Part shown: one piece after another, positions 1 through 14,697 of the stretch
How the letters are laid out: every line of letters starts with the position of its first letter
Position numbering within the stretch: position 1 is the stretch's first letter
NCBI GenBank assembly: GCA_016946835.1
Contig: JACVTC010000136.1
Location: 107,501-171,500, forward strand
Direction of reading: 5' to 3'
Length of the DNA stretch: 64,000 nt
From: Neocallimastix lanati (nom. inval.)
Taxonomy: Eukaryota > Neocallimastigomycota > Neocallimastigomycetes > Neocallimastigales > Neocallimastigaceae
Made by a program: the position numbers and the translations under genes
The notes under the pieces: model-generated
What the model was told of the DNA's origin: nothing
The model's input: the letters and a program-made list of their open reading frames with translations, nothing else
Database searches by the model: none

Positions 1-1619
1 ACGAGCCCAAGTTGGTTTATAAATTTCTAAAGCTACATCATCATATAAAATTTTATGAGATTTTGGTTTTTTAAGTGTACTGTTAGCTTCATTAGCTATA
101 CTAAGATTAGTATGTTTAAAGAATTTATCTTTTAATTTATCTTTGATAAGATCCTATTGAAAAAAATATAATAATATAAATATAAAATAATAATAAAATT
201 GATTAATTTATTATTAAATTCTATTTTTTTATTAATATATTCCTTTTATAAAGAAATAAAATAATAAGAATATGAATATAAATATAAATAATAAGAAGGA
301 ATATAGTGTATAATAATAATAATATATAATTATAATATATAGTAAAAGAATAATAATTTATAAATTATTATTAAAAATTACTCTTGTTAAAATTCTTATA
401 GGAGTAATGTATCTACTTAAATCAGAAATTTCGTCACGTTGATTTTTACTTAATTTTTTCCTTTTTTCATTAAGATAATCTTTTAAATCGGTGTTTTTAA
501 TTGTAATAATATCATCAGATATAATAACATTATTATTTTGCTTTTCAATATCTAATAAATCATAAACTTTCTTTTCATCAATGCATGCATTTTCACATAA
601 ATTTGAAATAGTTTCCTTGGAAATAGTTTTACTACAGAGAACAAAAATCATAATTAATTGCATTTTTTCTCTCATACTAAAAAAAAAAAAATAAGTTTAA
701 AATTATAAAATAAATAAATAAAATAATAATAATTTAATTTTATTGTTATTATATCTAATAATATTTAGAAAATATATATATAATATAATATATATATAAT
801 TATATATAAATTTTATTTATTTTATTTACTTTAAATTTCTATCTTGAATCATAGTTTCTATTTGTTCTAAATATTTACTTGTATTATTTCTTTCATCTGC
901 AAGATCCTAAATATAACAAATTAATTATAAAAATTTAGTATGACCATATTATGGTAATATATTTTTTTTTTTCTTTTCTTTTTTTTTTTTTTTTTATAGA
1001 AATTAATTATGATGATGTTGGTAGGATATATGACATATGATAATAATAATAACATTATCAATTAACATTATAGAATTTATTATTTATTTATTTATTTACT
1101 TGTTCTAAAGTAGCAACATCTCTATTTATTTCTTTAGCATCAGTATAGTAATTCATACATTCTTCAATTAACTTTTGATGCATAGCAGCTTTATCTTTTA
1201 TAACTAATTGCTTTGGAATTTCATACGTTTGTAATTTTAATTGATTTAAGGTTACTCTATTTATAGTAATTATATTTTTATTATAATTAATAAAAATTTA
1301 TAAATATTATTTTATTACTAATATTATAATCGTCTTTTACTATTATTTTTTATTTACTAAAGATAAAATATAATTATTTTAATCATCATCATCATCATCA
1401 TCATCATTATTATTATTATTATTATTAATTATAAATTATTAATATTAATATTAGTAATAATATAAATATGGTATATTATTATTTACTTTTCATCATCACT
1501 AGCAAAAACTTTTGTGCATTCATCAACTTTTTCTTTAATATATTCCATAGCATCTGAAATATACATATGACGGATATCATTCTTTAATTAATTTAATAAT
1601 AAAAATAATAAATAAATAA

Positions 1620-1670
<51 letters not shown>

Positions 1671-2661
1671 TTATTATTTTCTTATATTAAATTCTTAATA
1701 TTTATATATGTATGTATTAATTATTAATTATTTACCCAAAATTCTTCACTTTCATTTAATTTTTCTTGTTTATTTGCCCCATTACTAACAGTATATCTTT
1801 TATTATTAATGAAATAATAATAAATTTCAAATTAAAATTATGTAATTATTAGCATTTAAATTATATAAATATATTATTATAATTAAAATTATTTTTATAA
1901 TTGATAATATATGGTAATATATATTTATTTACCTATAAATAACACCGTTTTCAATTTCTGAAATATCATTAGCCATACCTTGATAATAAAAATCATGAAG
2001 GAATGGACCAACTAAATCGACAGATCGATCAAGAATAATCATATTTGTTCTTTTATATGGAGTCTTTTTTGGAAAATCACCATCAATATCTGCCAAATTA
2101 TCGAGTTTTTCTTGTAGCTTATAAGCAAATTTAGATGATATTGTACTATTGGTACCAGTTGGATCATAATATCTAATATCTGGATAATCACCTAATGTAG
2201 CTAATAATGATATCACCTTTTTATTTATTTATTTATTTTTTTTTTATTTTTTTTATTTATGTTGATTTTGATGCATATATATATATATAATTAATCAATA
2301 AATATATAATAAATATAAAATTTTGTTTATTATAATTGTTTGAAATATGTAAAATTAAAAAAATAATAATAATAATAATTAATAAATAAAAAATGAAATA
2401 AAATATAATAAAATATATAAAATTAAGAAATAAATACTTTTTCAGATATATCTTCTAATGCATTATCCTGTGTTTTAGAATTATATATTTTTTGAAAACA
2501 ATCTTGAGAACGAATTGTGAATACTCTTGATTCAAAAACTAGAATTAATATAAAATAACAATAAAATTTTCATTTTCAATATTAATAAGAAATTCGGTAT
2601 TTCTTTTTCTTTAAATAATTTTTAAAAATATTAATTCTTTATTCAATATATTTTTTCTTTT

Positions 2662-2700
<39 letters not shown>

Positions 2701-2704
2701 CATA

Positions 2705-2752
<48 letters not shown>

Positions 2753-3794
2753 TGTTTTCCTTATATGTGAATCATACCAAAGAAATCAATATATAATTCC
2801 TTTAAAATTTCAATTGAATTGGAAATTATCTTTAATTTTCCAATTAAATTATCAGAAATTGCTATTTTAATATATATAATAGAAATGGTAAATTAAATGT
2901 TTTATTAAGATTTAATAATAATAAATAAAGAATAAGAAAATAATAATTATAATGATAGTTATAAGAGTTATATTTACTGTTGGTGAAGAATATATTAGCT
3001 GAAGCATACATATTCTTTTTATTGAAATCATTAATAATATACTGAATTGAGGTTTCTGTTGGAGAAACAAAATAAATTGCATCATAATTTGGGAAAGAAT
3101 CCTTACGATCAATTTTATAAATTACTTTGTAAAAGGATATTGTGGAAATATATATATAAATTACAATTAAATAAAAATAAAAATTATGTTAATTGTAAAC
3201 AAATGAAAAATAATATATATATATATATTATTTTTTATTATTGTTATTTAATTTAATTATTTAAATTTGATAATAATTATTAATTTGAATTATTTATTTA
3301 CTAAAATATATATATTTATATATAACTTTTTAAAAGAAAAAAAAAAAAAAATAAATAAATAAAATGGAATTTGAAATTTACATTCAATATTTTCATTGTT
3401 TAATTCTGTACGATTAAAAATTGAAAATATAATATCATGTGTATAAGAATCAACGAGCATAATTTTTGAATTTGATTTAACTTGTCTTATCATATCCTCA
3501 ATAATATCTTTTTTTTTTTTTTAAGAAAAAAAAGAAAATAATAATAATTTATGTAAACATTTAAAATTTATATGTTTATGAAATTCAATTTTTAAAATAA
3601 ATAAATAAAAAATAATAATAATTAATAATATATATTATTATTATATTAGTTATTATGAAATTTATAATATAATTTTCGAACTAAAAGAAAAATATTATTA
3701 AATTTATATTATATAAAAAAAACTAAGTACGATTTTTAACCAAGTCAATTAGAGAATTTGAAAAACCTTGAGTTGTATTATTTGATGTAACCAT
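1..3794 (-). CDS. Sec1/Munc18-family protein, paralog 1 (3' end outside window)
   Basis: Multi-exon gene of the Sec1/Munc18 family, which binds syntaxin-type SNAREs and controls vesicle fusion. The start ATG is at 3794 (MVTSNNTTQGF). Exons separated by short AT-rich introns can be followed down to the window edge. Recognisable family blocks are a domain-1 stretch with YFVSPTETSIQYIINDF and ASANIFFT (about 3110-2960), VFESRVFTI (about 2540-2515), LLATLGDYPDIRYYDP (2216-2150), and RTNMIILDRSVDLVGPFLHDF followed by YQGMANDI (2065-1955), the conserved Sec1 'DR..D...P..H....Q.m..Dl' block. The last exon seen ends in a lysine-rich region with KPTWAR, matching KPSWAKK in the neighbouring paralog. 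The protein runs off the left edge, so its C-terminus is unseen. It lies in tandem with the gene at 5037-9588 but is well diverged, so the duplication is old. The family call is firm; which Sec1 subfamily (Sec1, Vps45, Sly1) is inferred to be Sec1/STXBP-like. Confidence 0.85.
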
Positions 3795-3983
3795 TTTGTA
3801 TGAATTTCTCTTATAATATATATATTGATATTGATATATTATATTTTTTATAAATAATAAATATTATATTATATATAAAATTTTATTTAAGAAAGTAACT
3901 AAAGTATCTATTATTATACTATTTTAATTCTTAGTTATTTGTTTAAATATATAATTGCTGTTTTTATAATAGTAATAAAAACA

Positions 3984-4020
<37 letters not shown>

Positions 4021-5036
4021 ACCAAAATAACCAAATAAAGAAAATAAAAAAACAAATTTTTATGTTTATTTTTTTTATTCTTGATTATGTTTTTTTTTTC
4101 TATATAATTTTTAATACAAATTTATAATATAATATAATATATTGTAATATATTATTTAATTAAATTTTAATTCCATTACTTTTTTTTATTTTTAAATCAC
4201 ATCAGTAAAATAGAAAAATAATTAATTTTTAAAAGGTTAGGATAATATTGATTATTGTAAAAAAAAATTTCAATATATATAGTATAAAATAAATTTAAAA
4301 ATTATTTAAAAAATTAATCAAATAAATTTTATATTTTGTCTTTTGATTATTCTTTTATTTTTCTTTTTGTTGACTTTATTTGTAAATTTTATTATTATTA
4401 ATAATTATAAAATTGAAGAAATTTAAATATATATATATAAACTTTATAAATAATAATAAAAATTATTTAAAAATTACTTATTATTATTATTATAATTATT
4501 ATTACTATTATTATTATTATTTCTTTATTTAATATATATTATATTTATTCATTTTTATTATATTTTTAATTGTTTATTTTAAATTTTATTTTAATATTTC
4601 TTTTTTTTTTTTTTTTTTTTTTTAATTATTTTTCGTTTAATTATATATATTATTATATCTTTGCTGTAGATAATCGTTTTGATTATTATTAATATAAGAT
4701 ATGATTTTTTACTATTTAATTTTTTGTTCATTTAATTTTAAAACATATTTATATTTAATATGATGTTAAATATAAATTAAAAATTAAAATTATTTGAAAG
4801 AAAAAACTAAATAAAATGCCATAATAATATAAAAAATTTTTAAAACTTTTTCCTTTTCTTTTTTTTTTTTTTATTTATAATTTCATTAATCATATCATTA
4901 TTAATTAATTAATTTTTTTTAATGTTTATTATTATTATTATTATTATTATTTTATTAGTATTAAGGTTATCAATTATTTATATATTGTATATGATTTATA
5001 ATATATTAAAATAACAATATTCATTGTTAATTGATT
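3795..5036. other. AT-rich intergenic spacer
   Basis: Spacer between the two Sec1-family genes, almost pure A/T. It holds a poly(A) run of about 30 at 3988-4018, a poly(T) run near 4603-4622 and short (ATT)n tracts. It should contain the promoter of the left gene and the 3' end of the right one. No coding or RNA signal seen. Confidence 0.6.
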
Positions 5037-6243
5037 TTATTTCTTGAAAAGACCAAATTTCTTCTTCTTGTCTGGTTTATCAACTCTCTTTAATTGTTGA
5101 CTTGGTGGTGCGCGTTGTGGTGGAGTTTGTTGTTGTGGATATAATTCACCATTACTATGACTTGAATGGAAAGATCTGGAGTGACCACCACTACCAATTG
5201 GCTCCATTGGTCTAGATGGTGGGGAATTTGCTTGCATTCTTCTTTGTTGAGGGGGAGATGGTCTTTGTTGTGGACTTCTAGAACCTCTCATATTTGGACT
5301 ACCAAAATTTGGACTACTTCCACTTCTCATGGAAGGACTTGCACGCATAGGTGGACTATTTCTTAAGCTTGAAGAGGTACTTCCACGCATTGGTGGACTA
5401 TTTCTTGGAGACATTCTTGGACTTTCATGATGAATAGAATTAAGACTAGCATTTCTTGGTTTACGTTCTAAATAACCTGATCCATAATTATTTAATGAAC
5501 TACTAGTACTACTTGAGGCTAATAAATTATTACCAACCTTTAATTGCTGAATAGATTTCATATAACTAACTGGTGTAATAATATGTGTTGAACCTTTGAA
5601 AAAGAAAAAATGAATAAATAAATAAATAAATAAATAAATAAAATAAAATAAAGTTAATAAATAAATAATAATAAACAATAATAAATAATAATAAATAATA
5701 ACAAATAATAATAAATAATAAATAATAAATAATAAATTATAAATACAAAATAAATAATATACGTTTAAAGGCAAAAAATATATATATATATATATATATA
5801 TATTACCTATTATAACATCACGACTATACTCATTACAAAGTTCGTAAACAGATCTCATTTCACTATAATCTAATCCCCCAACAACAAAAATAATAGTTCT
5901 TGGACCACGCTTTCTTAAATCTTCTTTTTCAGAAAGTGCTGGAGATCCTGAATCTTTTTGTTTATCACGATCTGCAGATTTCTTAGCCCAACTTGGTTTT
6001 GTACTTCTTAAACTAGTACCCTTAAGGTTTGTTTCAACTTCTGGCTTTTTATGAGTAGCTGGTTCTTTAGTAGCTGGGAAAATAGTAGTATTTAAAATAT
6101 TGTGAATATTATCCTAATTAATGAATAATATTACAATATTAAAAAAAAAAAAGAAAAAATTAAATATATTAAAATTTAATATATATTTATTATAGATATA
6201 ATTAAATTAATATAAACAAAAAATACATAAACAAACGAGCAAA

Positions 6244-6299
<56 letters not shown>

Positions 6300-7325
6300 A
6301 TTGAATAATTACTTCTATAACATATTTTAAGGTTGAAACATATCTACTTAATTCATACGATTCTTCTTCATCATTCTTATTTAACTTTCTTTTAACTTTT
6401 TCTTTTTCCCACATACTATCATATCCACGTTTTGGTTTTAAATCTTTTAATTGATTACTCTTTAAATTAATACCTAAATACTTGAAATTACTAATAATAT
6501 CTAATTCAGGATTTGCCATATGAGCATGTTCTACAAGTTTTCTTAAATCTTCTTGTGGAACACCATCATAGCATATAATATATAAAATTAATAAACGTAA
6601 TTTATCATAGATACTGTTTTAATATATAATTTAACAACGTATAATTAAAATAATAATAATAATAATAATAATATACATATATTTATATATATAAAAGATG
6701 AAATCATTATAACATTTATTATTTATTAAATTATATAAATTAATATATATATTAATTATGTATTTATATAATGAAATAATACAAATCAGTATTATTAAAT
6801 TGTATTCTTATATTTTCTTACTCAACACTATGACTATCTAATAATGGGACCATGTCCATAATTATATTTTTTGGAATATTTCCTTCAGCAGTTACACCTG
6901 TAATTAAATTCTTTATTATTTATTATGCATATATATATATATATATATATATTATTATTATTATTATTATTATTTATTATTTATTATTTTTTTCTTTAAT
7001 TATAATTATTTATAATATCATACTTGTTCAATTTTTGCAATATCCGTAAGATTATTTTTTGAGAAAATATTATTACATCTTTGACATAAATCAATATGAA
7101 CAGAAAATTTATCCTTCATTTCTTGATATTGTGGAAGGGCTTGAATTGTATCTTTTAATTCTTTCAAACTTGCACCACTATAATAATCATTTTTATTTTT
7201 ATTTTTATTATTATTATTATTTTTTTCAATATTTATATATATATTATTTAAAAAATATATATTTTATTTTTTTGTATTCGCAAAGAATTATTAATATTTA
7301 TTTTCTTCGAATTATCGTAATTTTT

Positions 7326-7356
<31 letters not shown>

Positions 7357-8333
7357 TTTCATTTTATCTTTATTATATATATATATTTATATTTACTTTT
7401 TTAAATTTTCTTTATTAAATATTTTATATAAAATATTTTATATTAATTCATTATATATACAATTACCCTTGTCTTCCTTTTGCTACACTTGAGGCAGCCT
7501 TATTTTCATTAATAAATTGATTAAATTGTTTTGAAACTTCGCTACTAACTTCGGCAATGTGTGTATGACGATATTTATTCTTTTAAAAGCAATATATATT
7601 TATTTATTTATTTTATAATTAATTAATAATTATTACCATTGTAATCAAAAATATTAATTAATTACCCATAAATTATCTTTTTCATCTAAAATAACAGCTT
7701 TTTCTCCAGCAGCACCGTTTTGTCTTAATAAATTTAAATAATAATTTAAGATTTAAATATATATATATATATGTATATATGTAATAAAGGATATTAATAA
7801 AATAAAATAAAATAAAATAAAATAAAATAAAATAAAAAAGTATTAAATACATTTTTTTTTTTTCTAAATCTTACATATATTTAATTCCATTTTCTAATCC
7901 AATTAGATCATTAACCATTGCTTGATAGGTAAATTCATGAACTAATGGACCAGATGTATCAATAGTACGATCAACAACGATTAATGTTGTACGTTCATAA
8001 TTTGATTTTGGTGGAAATGATGGATCCATATTACATAAATTTTCTAATTCATTTTCTAATTGGAAAGCTACTCTAGCCGCAATAGTTCTTCTGTCACCAT
8101 TTGGATCATAATATCTAATAATTGGATATTCACCAAGAGTAGCTAATACTGAAACCAACTAAAATTATTCATTTAAAATCATAATTTTAAATTTGTATTT
8201 ATAATCATCATAATAATTATTTATTTTATTTATTTATTTATTCATATTAATTATTAATAATCATTAATAATATTAAATATTATTTGTTATTTAGTTATAT
8301 AATTACAAAAAGGCAATATAATAATATTTATAA

Positions 8334-8371
<38 letters not shown>

Positions 8372-9588
8372 CTATTAAATAAATATATCTATATTTTATT
8401 TATATTATATCCAACCTTTCTAGCGACATTTTCAACTTCATGAGTAATTTCCCCTGTTTTTGAGGGATTGTAAAAAGTATTAAATGATTGTGGTATATCG
8501 AAATTAAAGACCCTTGATTCAAACGCTTATTGTTTTAATTTTTTTTTTTTTTTTTTAATTAATATTAATTATTAATATCATTAATATTATTATTATATCA
8601 TATTATATCATTTTATATTATTTTATATAATTATAAATATAATAAATAATCATTATGTTTCAATTATATAAAATATTTAAAAATTTGAATTTAATAAAAA
8701 TATTATTTTTTTTATTGAGTTATATCATACCCAAAAAATCTACAAACAATTCTTTTAAGTTTTTTATATGTTTTGAAACATTATTTCGTTTTAACTTTTG
8801 AAATAATTTATCTGGTAAGGCTTTATAATTATGTAATTATTGATATTACATATATATTTTAATTGTTATTTTATTATTAATATTAAAATATGAATAAATA
8901 ATGAAAAATTATATTAATCTAACAAATTTACCAGCTGTAAAGAAAACATTAGCAGCAGCGTAAAGTGGCCTTTGTTGAAAATCAGCAATTAATCTATCAA
9001 TAGATTCAGCAGTTGGTGAAATGAAGTAAATTGCTTCAAGATTGGTATATGGTTGTCTTTTTCTTTCAATACTTTCTACCACTTTTTAATAAAATCGATT
9101 TGATTTTAAAAGGGATTTATTTATATTAGTTTTATTTATATAATTTAATTTGTTCTCCTTTTTTTTTTTTTTTTTTTTTAAAAAAAAATAGTATAAAGAT
9201 ATTATATATGTATGTTTTTCAATACTAACAAGTAACATTTTCATCTAAAATATCATAAATTTCACATACAGAATTTAAAATTTGTAAAGATTTTGCGTCT
9301 ACTACAACTAATTTCCATTGATTCGGAACAACGGATTTTATCATGTCGAATAAAAGACCTTATTAAAAAAAAATAAATGAAAAACCATACATATAAAATA
9401 AATAAAAAATAAAAATAATAAGATAAAGTTATTATAAATTATAATGTATATTTCAATATATTTTTATTTTAAAGTATAATGAGAAAATATAATAATTGAA
9501 TATTAATTATTTAATATATATATAATTATTGAATATTAATATGTATATTTAAAAGATTACGTTTTCTCAAAACTTCTTTTAAAGACAT
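5037..9588 (-). CDS. Sec1/Munc18-family syntaxin-binding protein, paralog 2 (complete)
   Basis: Complete multi-exon gene. The start ATG is at 9588 (MSLKEVLRK; exon 1 is 28 nt, exon 2 begins at 9358) and the stop is at 5037-5039. Sec1 family hallmarks in order: RLLFDMIKSVVPNQWKLVVVD, AIYFISPTAESIDRLIADF, YAAANVFFTA, AFESRVFNFD, LATLGEYPIIRYYDPNG, ERTTLIVVDRTIDTSGPLVHEF followed by YQAMVNDL, then the YDKLRLLILYI and GVPQEDL blocks and TIIFVVGGLDYSEMRSVYEL near the end. The protein should bind a syntaxin-type SNARE and drive exocytic membrane fusion in the cytosol. After the Sec1 domain comes a disordered Ser/Pro/Arg/Gln-rich tail of about 150 residues (SPRMSPRNSPPMRGS, PPQQRAPPSQQ), ending KKKKFGLFKK (5037-5600). 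Such a tail recalls the extended C-terminus of fungal Sec1 proteins. The exon 5860-5817 (MRSVYELCNEYSRDVIIG) joins the tail exon across an A/T intron at about 5815-5597. Confidence 0.9.
6238..6298. repeat. (AAAT)n tetranucleotide array in Sec1 intron
   Basis: About 14 near-perfect AAAT units inside an intron of the Sec1-family gene. Short (AAAT)n and (AAAAT)n arrays recur in neighbouring introns (7325-7350, 7796-7836). Confidence 0.85.
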
Positions 9589-12500
9589 TTTGGTATAATA
9601 TGTTTATTCTTTTTTAACAATTGGTTGATTTAATGAGAAAATTTTTAATATATATATATTTTAATGCTGCTGAAGATAATATTATATTCTATGACATTAA
9701 GATAATAAAATTATAAATAAATAAATAAACAAAATTGTATTAAATGTTAATTATATATAAGTATAATAAAATGATAAATATTATTATTAATTCAATTATT
9801 TGATTATGATATTCAAAAAAAAAAAAAAAAAAAAAAAAAACTTTCATATTTTAAAATCATTTCCATTTCTTCTAATAATTTCATATATTTATTATTTTAT
9901 AGTTCACATAGTAAAAATATTTTCAAAATTTAATTTTTTTTTTTTATTCATTATTTTTAAATTCTAATATTTTATTATACATTACTTATGTCAAGTTATT
10001 ATTATGGTGTGTTTACTTTAATATTATTGTTATAAATACTACAATATTATATATAACTATTATTATTTCAATTTGTTTTTTTTTTTTTTTTATTTAAAAT
10101 ACTAATACTAATACTAATAATATTAATTAATAATAATAATGAAGTAAAGAAATTAAAGTAAAGAAATTAAAAATCTTATGACTTTTGCTCGAGAAATAAT
10201 TATACTTAAAATAAAACATTTTAAATGAATATTCAATTTACTTACATTTTTTTTAAAAAAAAATAATAAATATTTTTTATAATAATAATAATAATAATAA
10301 TTTATAATTAATAATAATCAATAATAAACTAATTAAAAGATATTTTTTAATTTAATTTAGAATTAATTATAATTTAGTTATATTTTCAACACTTCTATCA
10401 ATGCGAATAACCTTGAATACATAAAAGTTTTAATAATAATTTTTTTTATTAGAAATTTTAATTAAAGTCAATATAAAATTTAATATATATATCATAATAA
10501 TTTGATTTGTATATCATGAATTATTCATTTTTTTTTATTTTTATAGTAATATAAATATAGTTTAATTAATAATTATTATATTTTATTTTAATTATTAATT
10601 TATTAATTAAAATTTTTTATCATTTTATTTTTTTTTTATTATATGTACAATATAGATAAATATAAATAAATAATATATAAGTAATATTATAATTTTAATA
10701 TTTCATATATTAAAATTATAATATTTATTTAAAATTTAAAACTACTTTACAACCTTTTTATTTTATTTTATTTATTTTTTTTTTTTTAAGATATGTCTTG
10801 TAAAATTTATGTACAATTAAGAAAGATTTATTAATGAAATTTAATTATCTGTATATATATAATATGTATATATATTTATAATGGATGAAGTAGTAATCAT
10901 ATAAATAATTATATAAAAATATATCTTTATGAATTTTTTTTAATTTCTTCATCAATTTTAAAATTATAATATATATTATTTGAATAAATATTAACTTTTT
11001 AAAGATGAAAAATTTTTTTTGTATTCTAATTAAATAATTTTTTTTATCTTATTTTTTGAGATTAAAAAACATTAATATTTATTTACTTAATAAAAGATAT
11101 TATATATTTTAATAATCATAAATCATACATTAAAAAAAAAAAAGAAAATAAATTTAAAAATTTATTTTTTTTTATTCTAAAGGTTATTTTTTTATTATAA
11201 ATTTTATTAATGCTGTAATAATTATTGACCAAATAATTTAACTTTAATTAGTAATAAAAATAATAATAGCATCATGCGTTGTATGTAGTATGTGTATATG
11301 TTTCACAAAACCAAAACATTTATAAATTATGAAGTTAATAAAGTTTAGAGTATATTTGATATATAAATATTTAATTCATGATTAAAGATTATATATTTCT
11401 TTTTTTAAGATGAAAATTAAAATTAAATTATATTATTATTCCGAATTTTGAGTAATTAATTAACATTTAAAATATATTAATGAGAATTAAAATAATATCA
11501 AGAATATATGATTATAATTTATATTTCTTTATATAATATTTAAATTTGTATATTATAATATTTAAAATTTAATATTTTTTTAAATAAATTAAAGGATAAA
11601 ATTGGTTGGTTGCAGTAATTGTAAGGTAGCTAAATTCGACATTCCTTAATGATAAAAATTAGTTTATAAGTATTTTCAAATGAGATTAAATGAAGTATAT
11701 TGATATTGAAAATATATAAAATTTAAAAAACTTTCTAAGTTCATAATATTTATTTTTTTAAGATTAATAAAAAAAAATTACAGTAATTAATTCATACAGG
11801 AATCTTTAACATGAAAATGACTAAATAGATTTAAAAAGGAATAAATTCACATCTTCCATTATTTTAATATTAAATAAACTTTAAATTTTAAATTTTTATT
11901 ATTAATAAATTTTATTCTTATAATTAAATTTTAAATATATAGAATAATATCATTATATTAAAAAAGTTATGAAAAAAAAGAAAAGACAATGAATCATAAT
12001 ATTTAACTAATGTCACCTTAGATAAGTAAACTATTATTAAATATTATCTTAAAATTATTATCTCTTTTTTTTTTTTTTTATTATGTTTGATCTTCATGTA
12101 ATACTAAATTCTTTGATATTTGGTGTTGAATGAATTTAATTAAGAGTATAATATATAAGGAAATTTTCATATGATTATTACCAAAAGAAAAAAAAAATTT
12201 TTTTTATTTTAAATTATATGGAAAATTTTCTGTATAAATATATATATATATATATTTTTTTTTTCTTTTTTTTTTTTTTTTCTATTCTAATTTCAATTCG
12301 TTTAATTAATAATATTTCAAATGTGTTTAAAATATAATTGATAAAACATAATGTTAAAAAAAGTTAAAATAGAAGCAATAATTTATATATGAAGATTTTT
12401 GTATTAATATCATATACAGAAAACAGAAAAGAAAAAATATTTACATTAATATTTATTATAAATATTTATTGTAACAAATGATATAAAATACAAAAAATAA

Positions 12501-12727
12501 TAAATATTGTTATTAAATATTCATTAAATATATAATATACATTATTAATTGATTTATATTTAATTATATGGTGTTCAAAAATTATTTGCTCAAAAATTTA
12601 TTGGAATAGTAATACCCCATACTTTTTATTTTATTTCTATTTTATGTTTTATATATGGTATTATCATTCATTCTTATAAATTAACTTCATACATACATAC
12701 AAGCATATATATATATATTTACAAAAA

Positions 12728-12822
<95 letters not shown>

Positions 12823-13566
12823 CTACATAACTAAAAAACTAAATAACTAAATAAATAACTAAATAAATAACTAACTAACTAACTAACTAACTAAATAAAT
12901 AAATAAATAATAAATAATACTATCAATATTTACTTTGTTATTTTTGGTTTTTATATTGATAATTTTTATTATTATTTAACCATTATTAAATCTAATATTA
13001 CCATATTATATAAATATAGTTTAACCAATGAAATTAATATATAATAAATAATATAGTAAATAAGTAAATAAATGAATAGAAAAGAGAATGTTTAAAAAAA
13101 AAAAAAAAAGCATTTTATATATTAAAATAATTAAAGAGAAAATGACAAATATATATATAAAGTATTTATATAATTGCTAATAATTGTAATATACTAATAT
13201 TTTGTATTATTTATTTACTATTTAATTCATTGCTTTTTTTTTTTTTTTTTTTTTTTTGTAATTGTTATAATAAATATTTAAATGGAATTATGATATAATA
13301 TCAAAAAAAGATTTACTTTTTTTACTTTATTATGAATTTATTAAAATTAATTATATAGTAAATAATATATATATATTAATATATAAATTTTGTATATAAT
13401 AATAGTAGAATAAAAAAAATTTTTTTTTATTTATTATTTGTATATTATATTTATCCATTCAATTAAAATATTAATATTTATTATATAAATGTATTTATTG
13501 CATAATTAATTTTTGATTAATTCTTAATTTCAATTTATTAAAAAGGAAACAGAAAAAATTTATATA

Positions 13567-13603
<37 letters not shown>

Positions 13604-14412
13604 TTTATATAAAACAGGGAAAAGGACTCTTTTTTATTTTTTAAATAATCTTAAAAATAAAGTAATTTAAAACTAAATAATAAAAAATAAAATAAATATA
13701 ATAATTAAATAATATATATGGAAATATAAAAAGTATCACTATATTTTTTTTATTTTGAATAATTATATGTTAATGAGAATAGGATATTTGAAATAATATT
13801 TTTCATATTAATCTAATCGTAATATATATATACATCAATACAAAATTATTTTTAAAAGGAAAAATATTATAAACAAATATAATTATAATTATATATATAT
13901 ATATATTTTACTTTTTTTTTTTAAATATATAAATTTAAATATATTATAATATAAATTAAATCAAATAATACAACCAAAAAGAATAATTAGTAAATCGAAT
14001 AATCGAAAAACAATAGACGCATGTGTAGGAAAATATAAAAATAAAAAATCAAAACAAAAAAATTAATTATATTAAATAATAATGATAATAATTAAAAGAA
14101 AAGAGTACTTTAATTTATAAATTCAGAAGAAAAACAAAAAAAGTTAATTATAATAATAAAATTATTATTTTAATTTTACTTTTTTTATTACTTACTTGAT
14201 TGTATATAAATGTATATGTATATTTTTTAATACAAATAATATATAAAAAATTATATATAAATTTTTTAAATCTTAATTTATAAATTTTTGTTTAAAAAAA
14301 ACGATTTTGAAGTTAGAAAATATAAAATTATATATTTCTAAATTTCATATTTAAGGAAATTCAATTTTAATATATATAATATAAATTTATATCAAATTTA
14401 AATATTATTATC

Positions 14413-14455
<43 letters not shown>

Positions 14456-14697
14456 TATATTTATATTATATTATTAAAAGTAAATAATTGAGAATTATGA
14501 TTTTATATTAGTTTCATAAAATAAAATTATATTGAATTAATTTTTTTTTTTTATTTTTATTAAATTCATAAACAATAATAATTTGTATATTGTATATAGA
14601 TTTTATTATAAGAAAAAGAAAAAGTAAAACTATAATAACCATACTTAACATCAAAAGTTTCTGTTACATTTATAAATCATATTTTTAATTGTCAAAA
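9589..14697. other. 5.1 kb AT-rich gap without a recognisable gene
   Basis: Divergent intergenic region between the minus-strand Sec1 gene and the plus-strand acyltransferase gene. No open frame of note, tRNA or structured RNA was recognised. It contains poly(A/T) runs (9816-9840, 13571-13600, 14413-14438), an (AAAT)n array at 12727-12911, and a less AT-rich patch at 11600-11700 with weak resemblance to a large-subunit rRNA motif (see findings). It presumably holds both promoters, but nothing marks them. Confidence 0.6.
12727..12911. repeat. (AAAT)n array with AACT variants
   Basis: About 45 units of AAAT; from 12822 onward some units become AACT (ctaactaactaacta). The variants are clustered, as expected from slippage copying of a local variant. 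Confidence 0.9.

Noticed and set aside
1929-2216. Treating the two Sec1 exon frames (1929-2216 and 7871-8158) as separate small genes
   Set aside because: They are the homologous central exons of the two multi-exon Sec1 genes, with splice signals at both ends.
5166-5366. Plus-strand frame rich in Trp/Ser/Thr
   Set aside because: Antisense of the Ser/Pro/Arg tail of the Sec1-family gene.
7059-7418. 119-residue Tyr/Phe-rich plus-strand frame
   Set aside because: Antisense to a Sec1 exon and its A/T intron; no domain.
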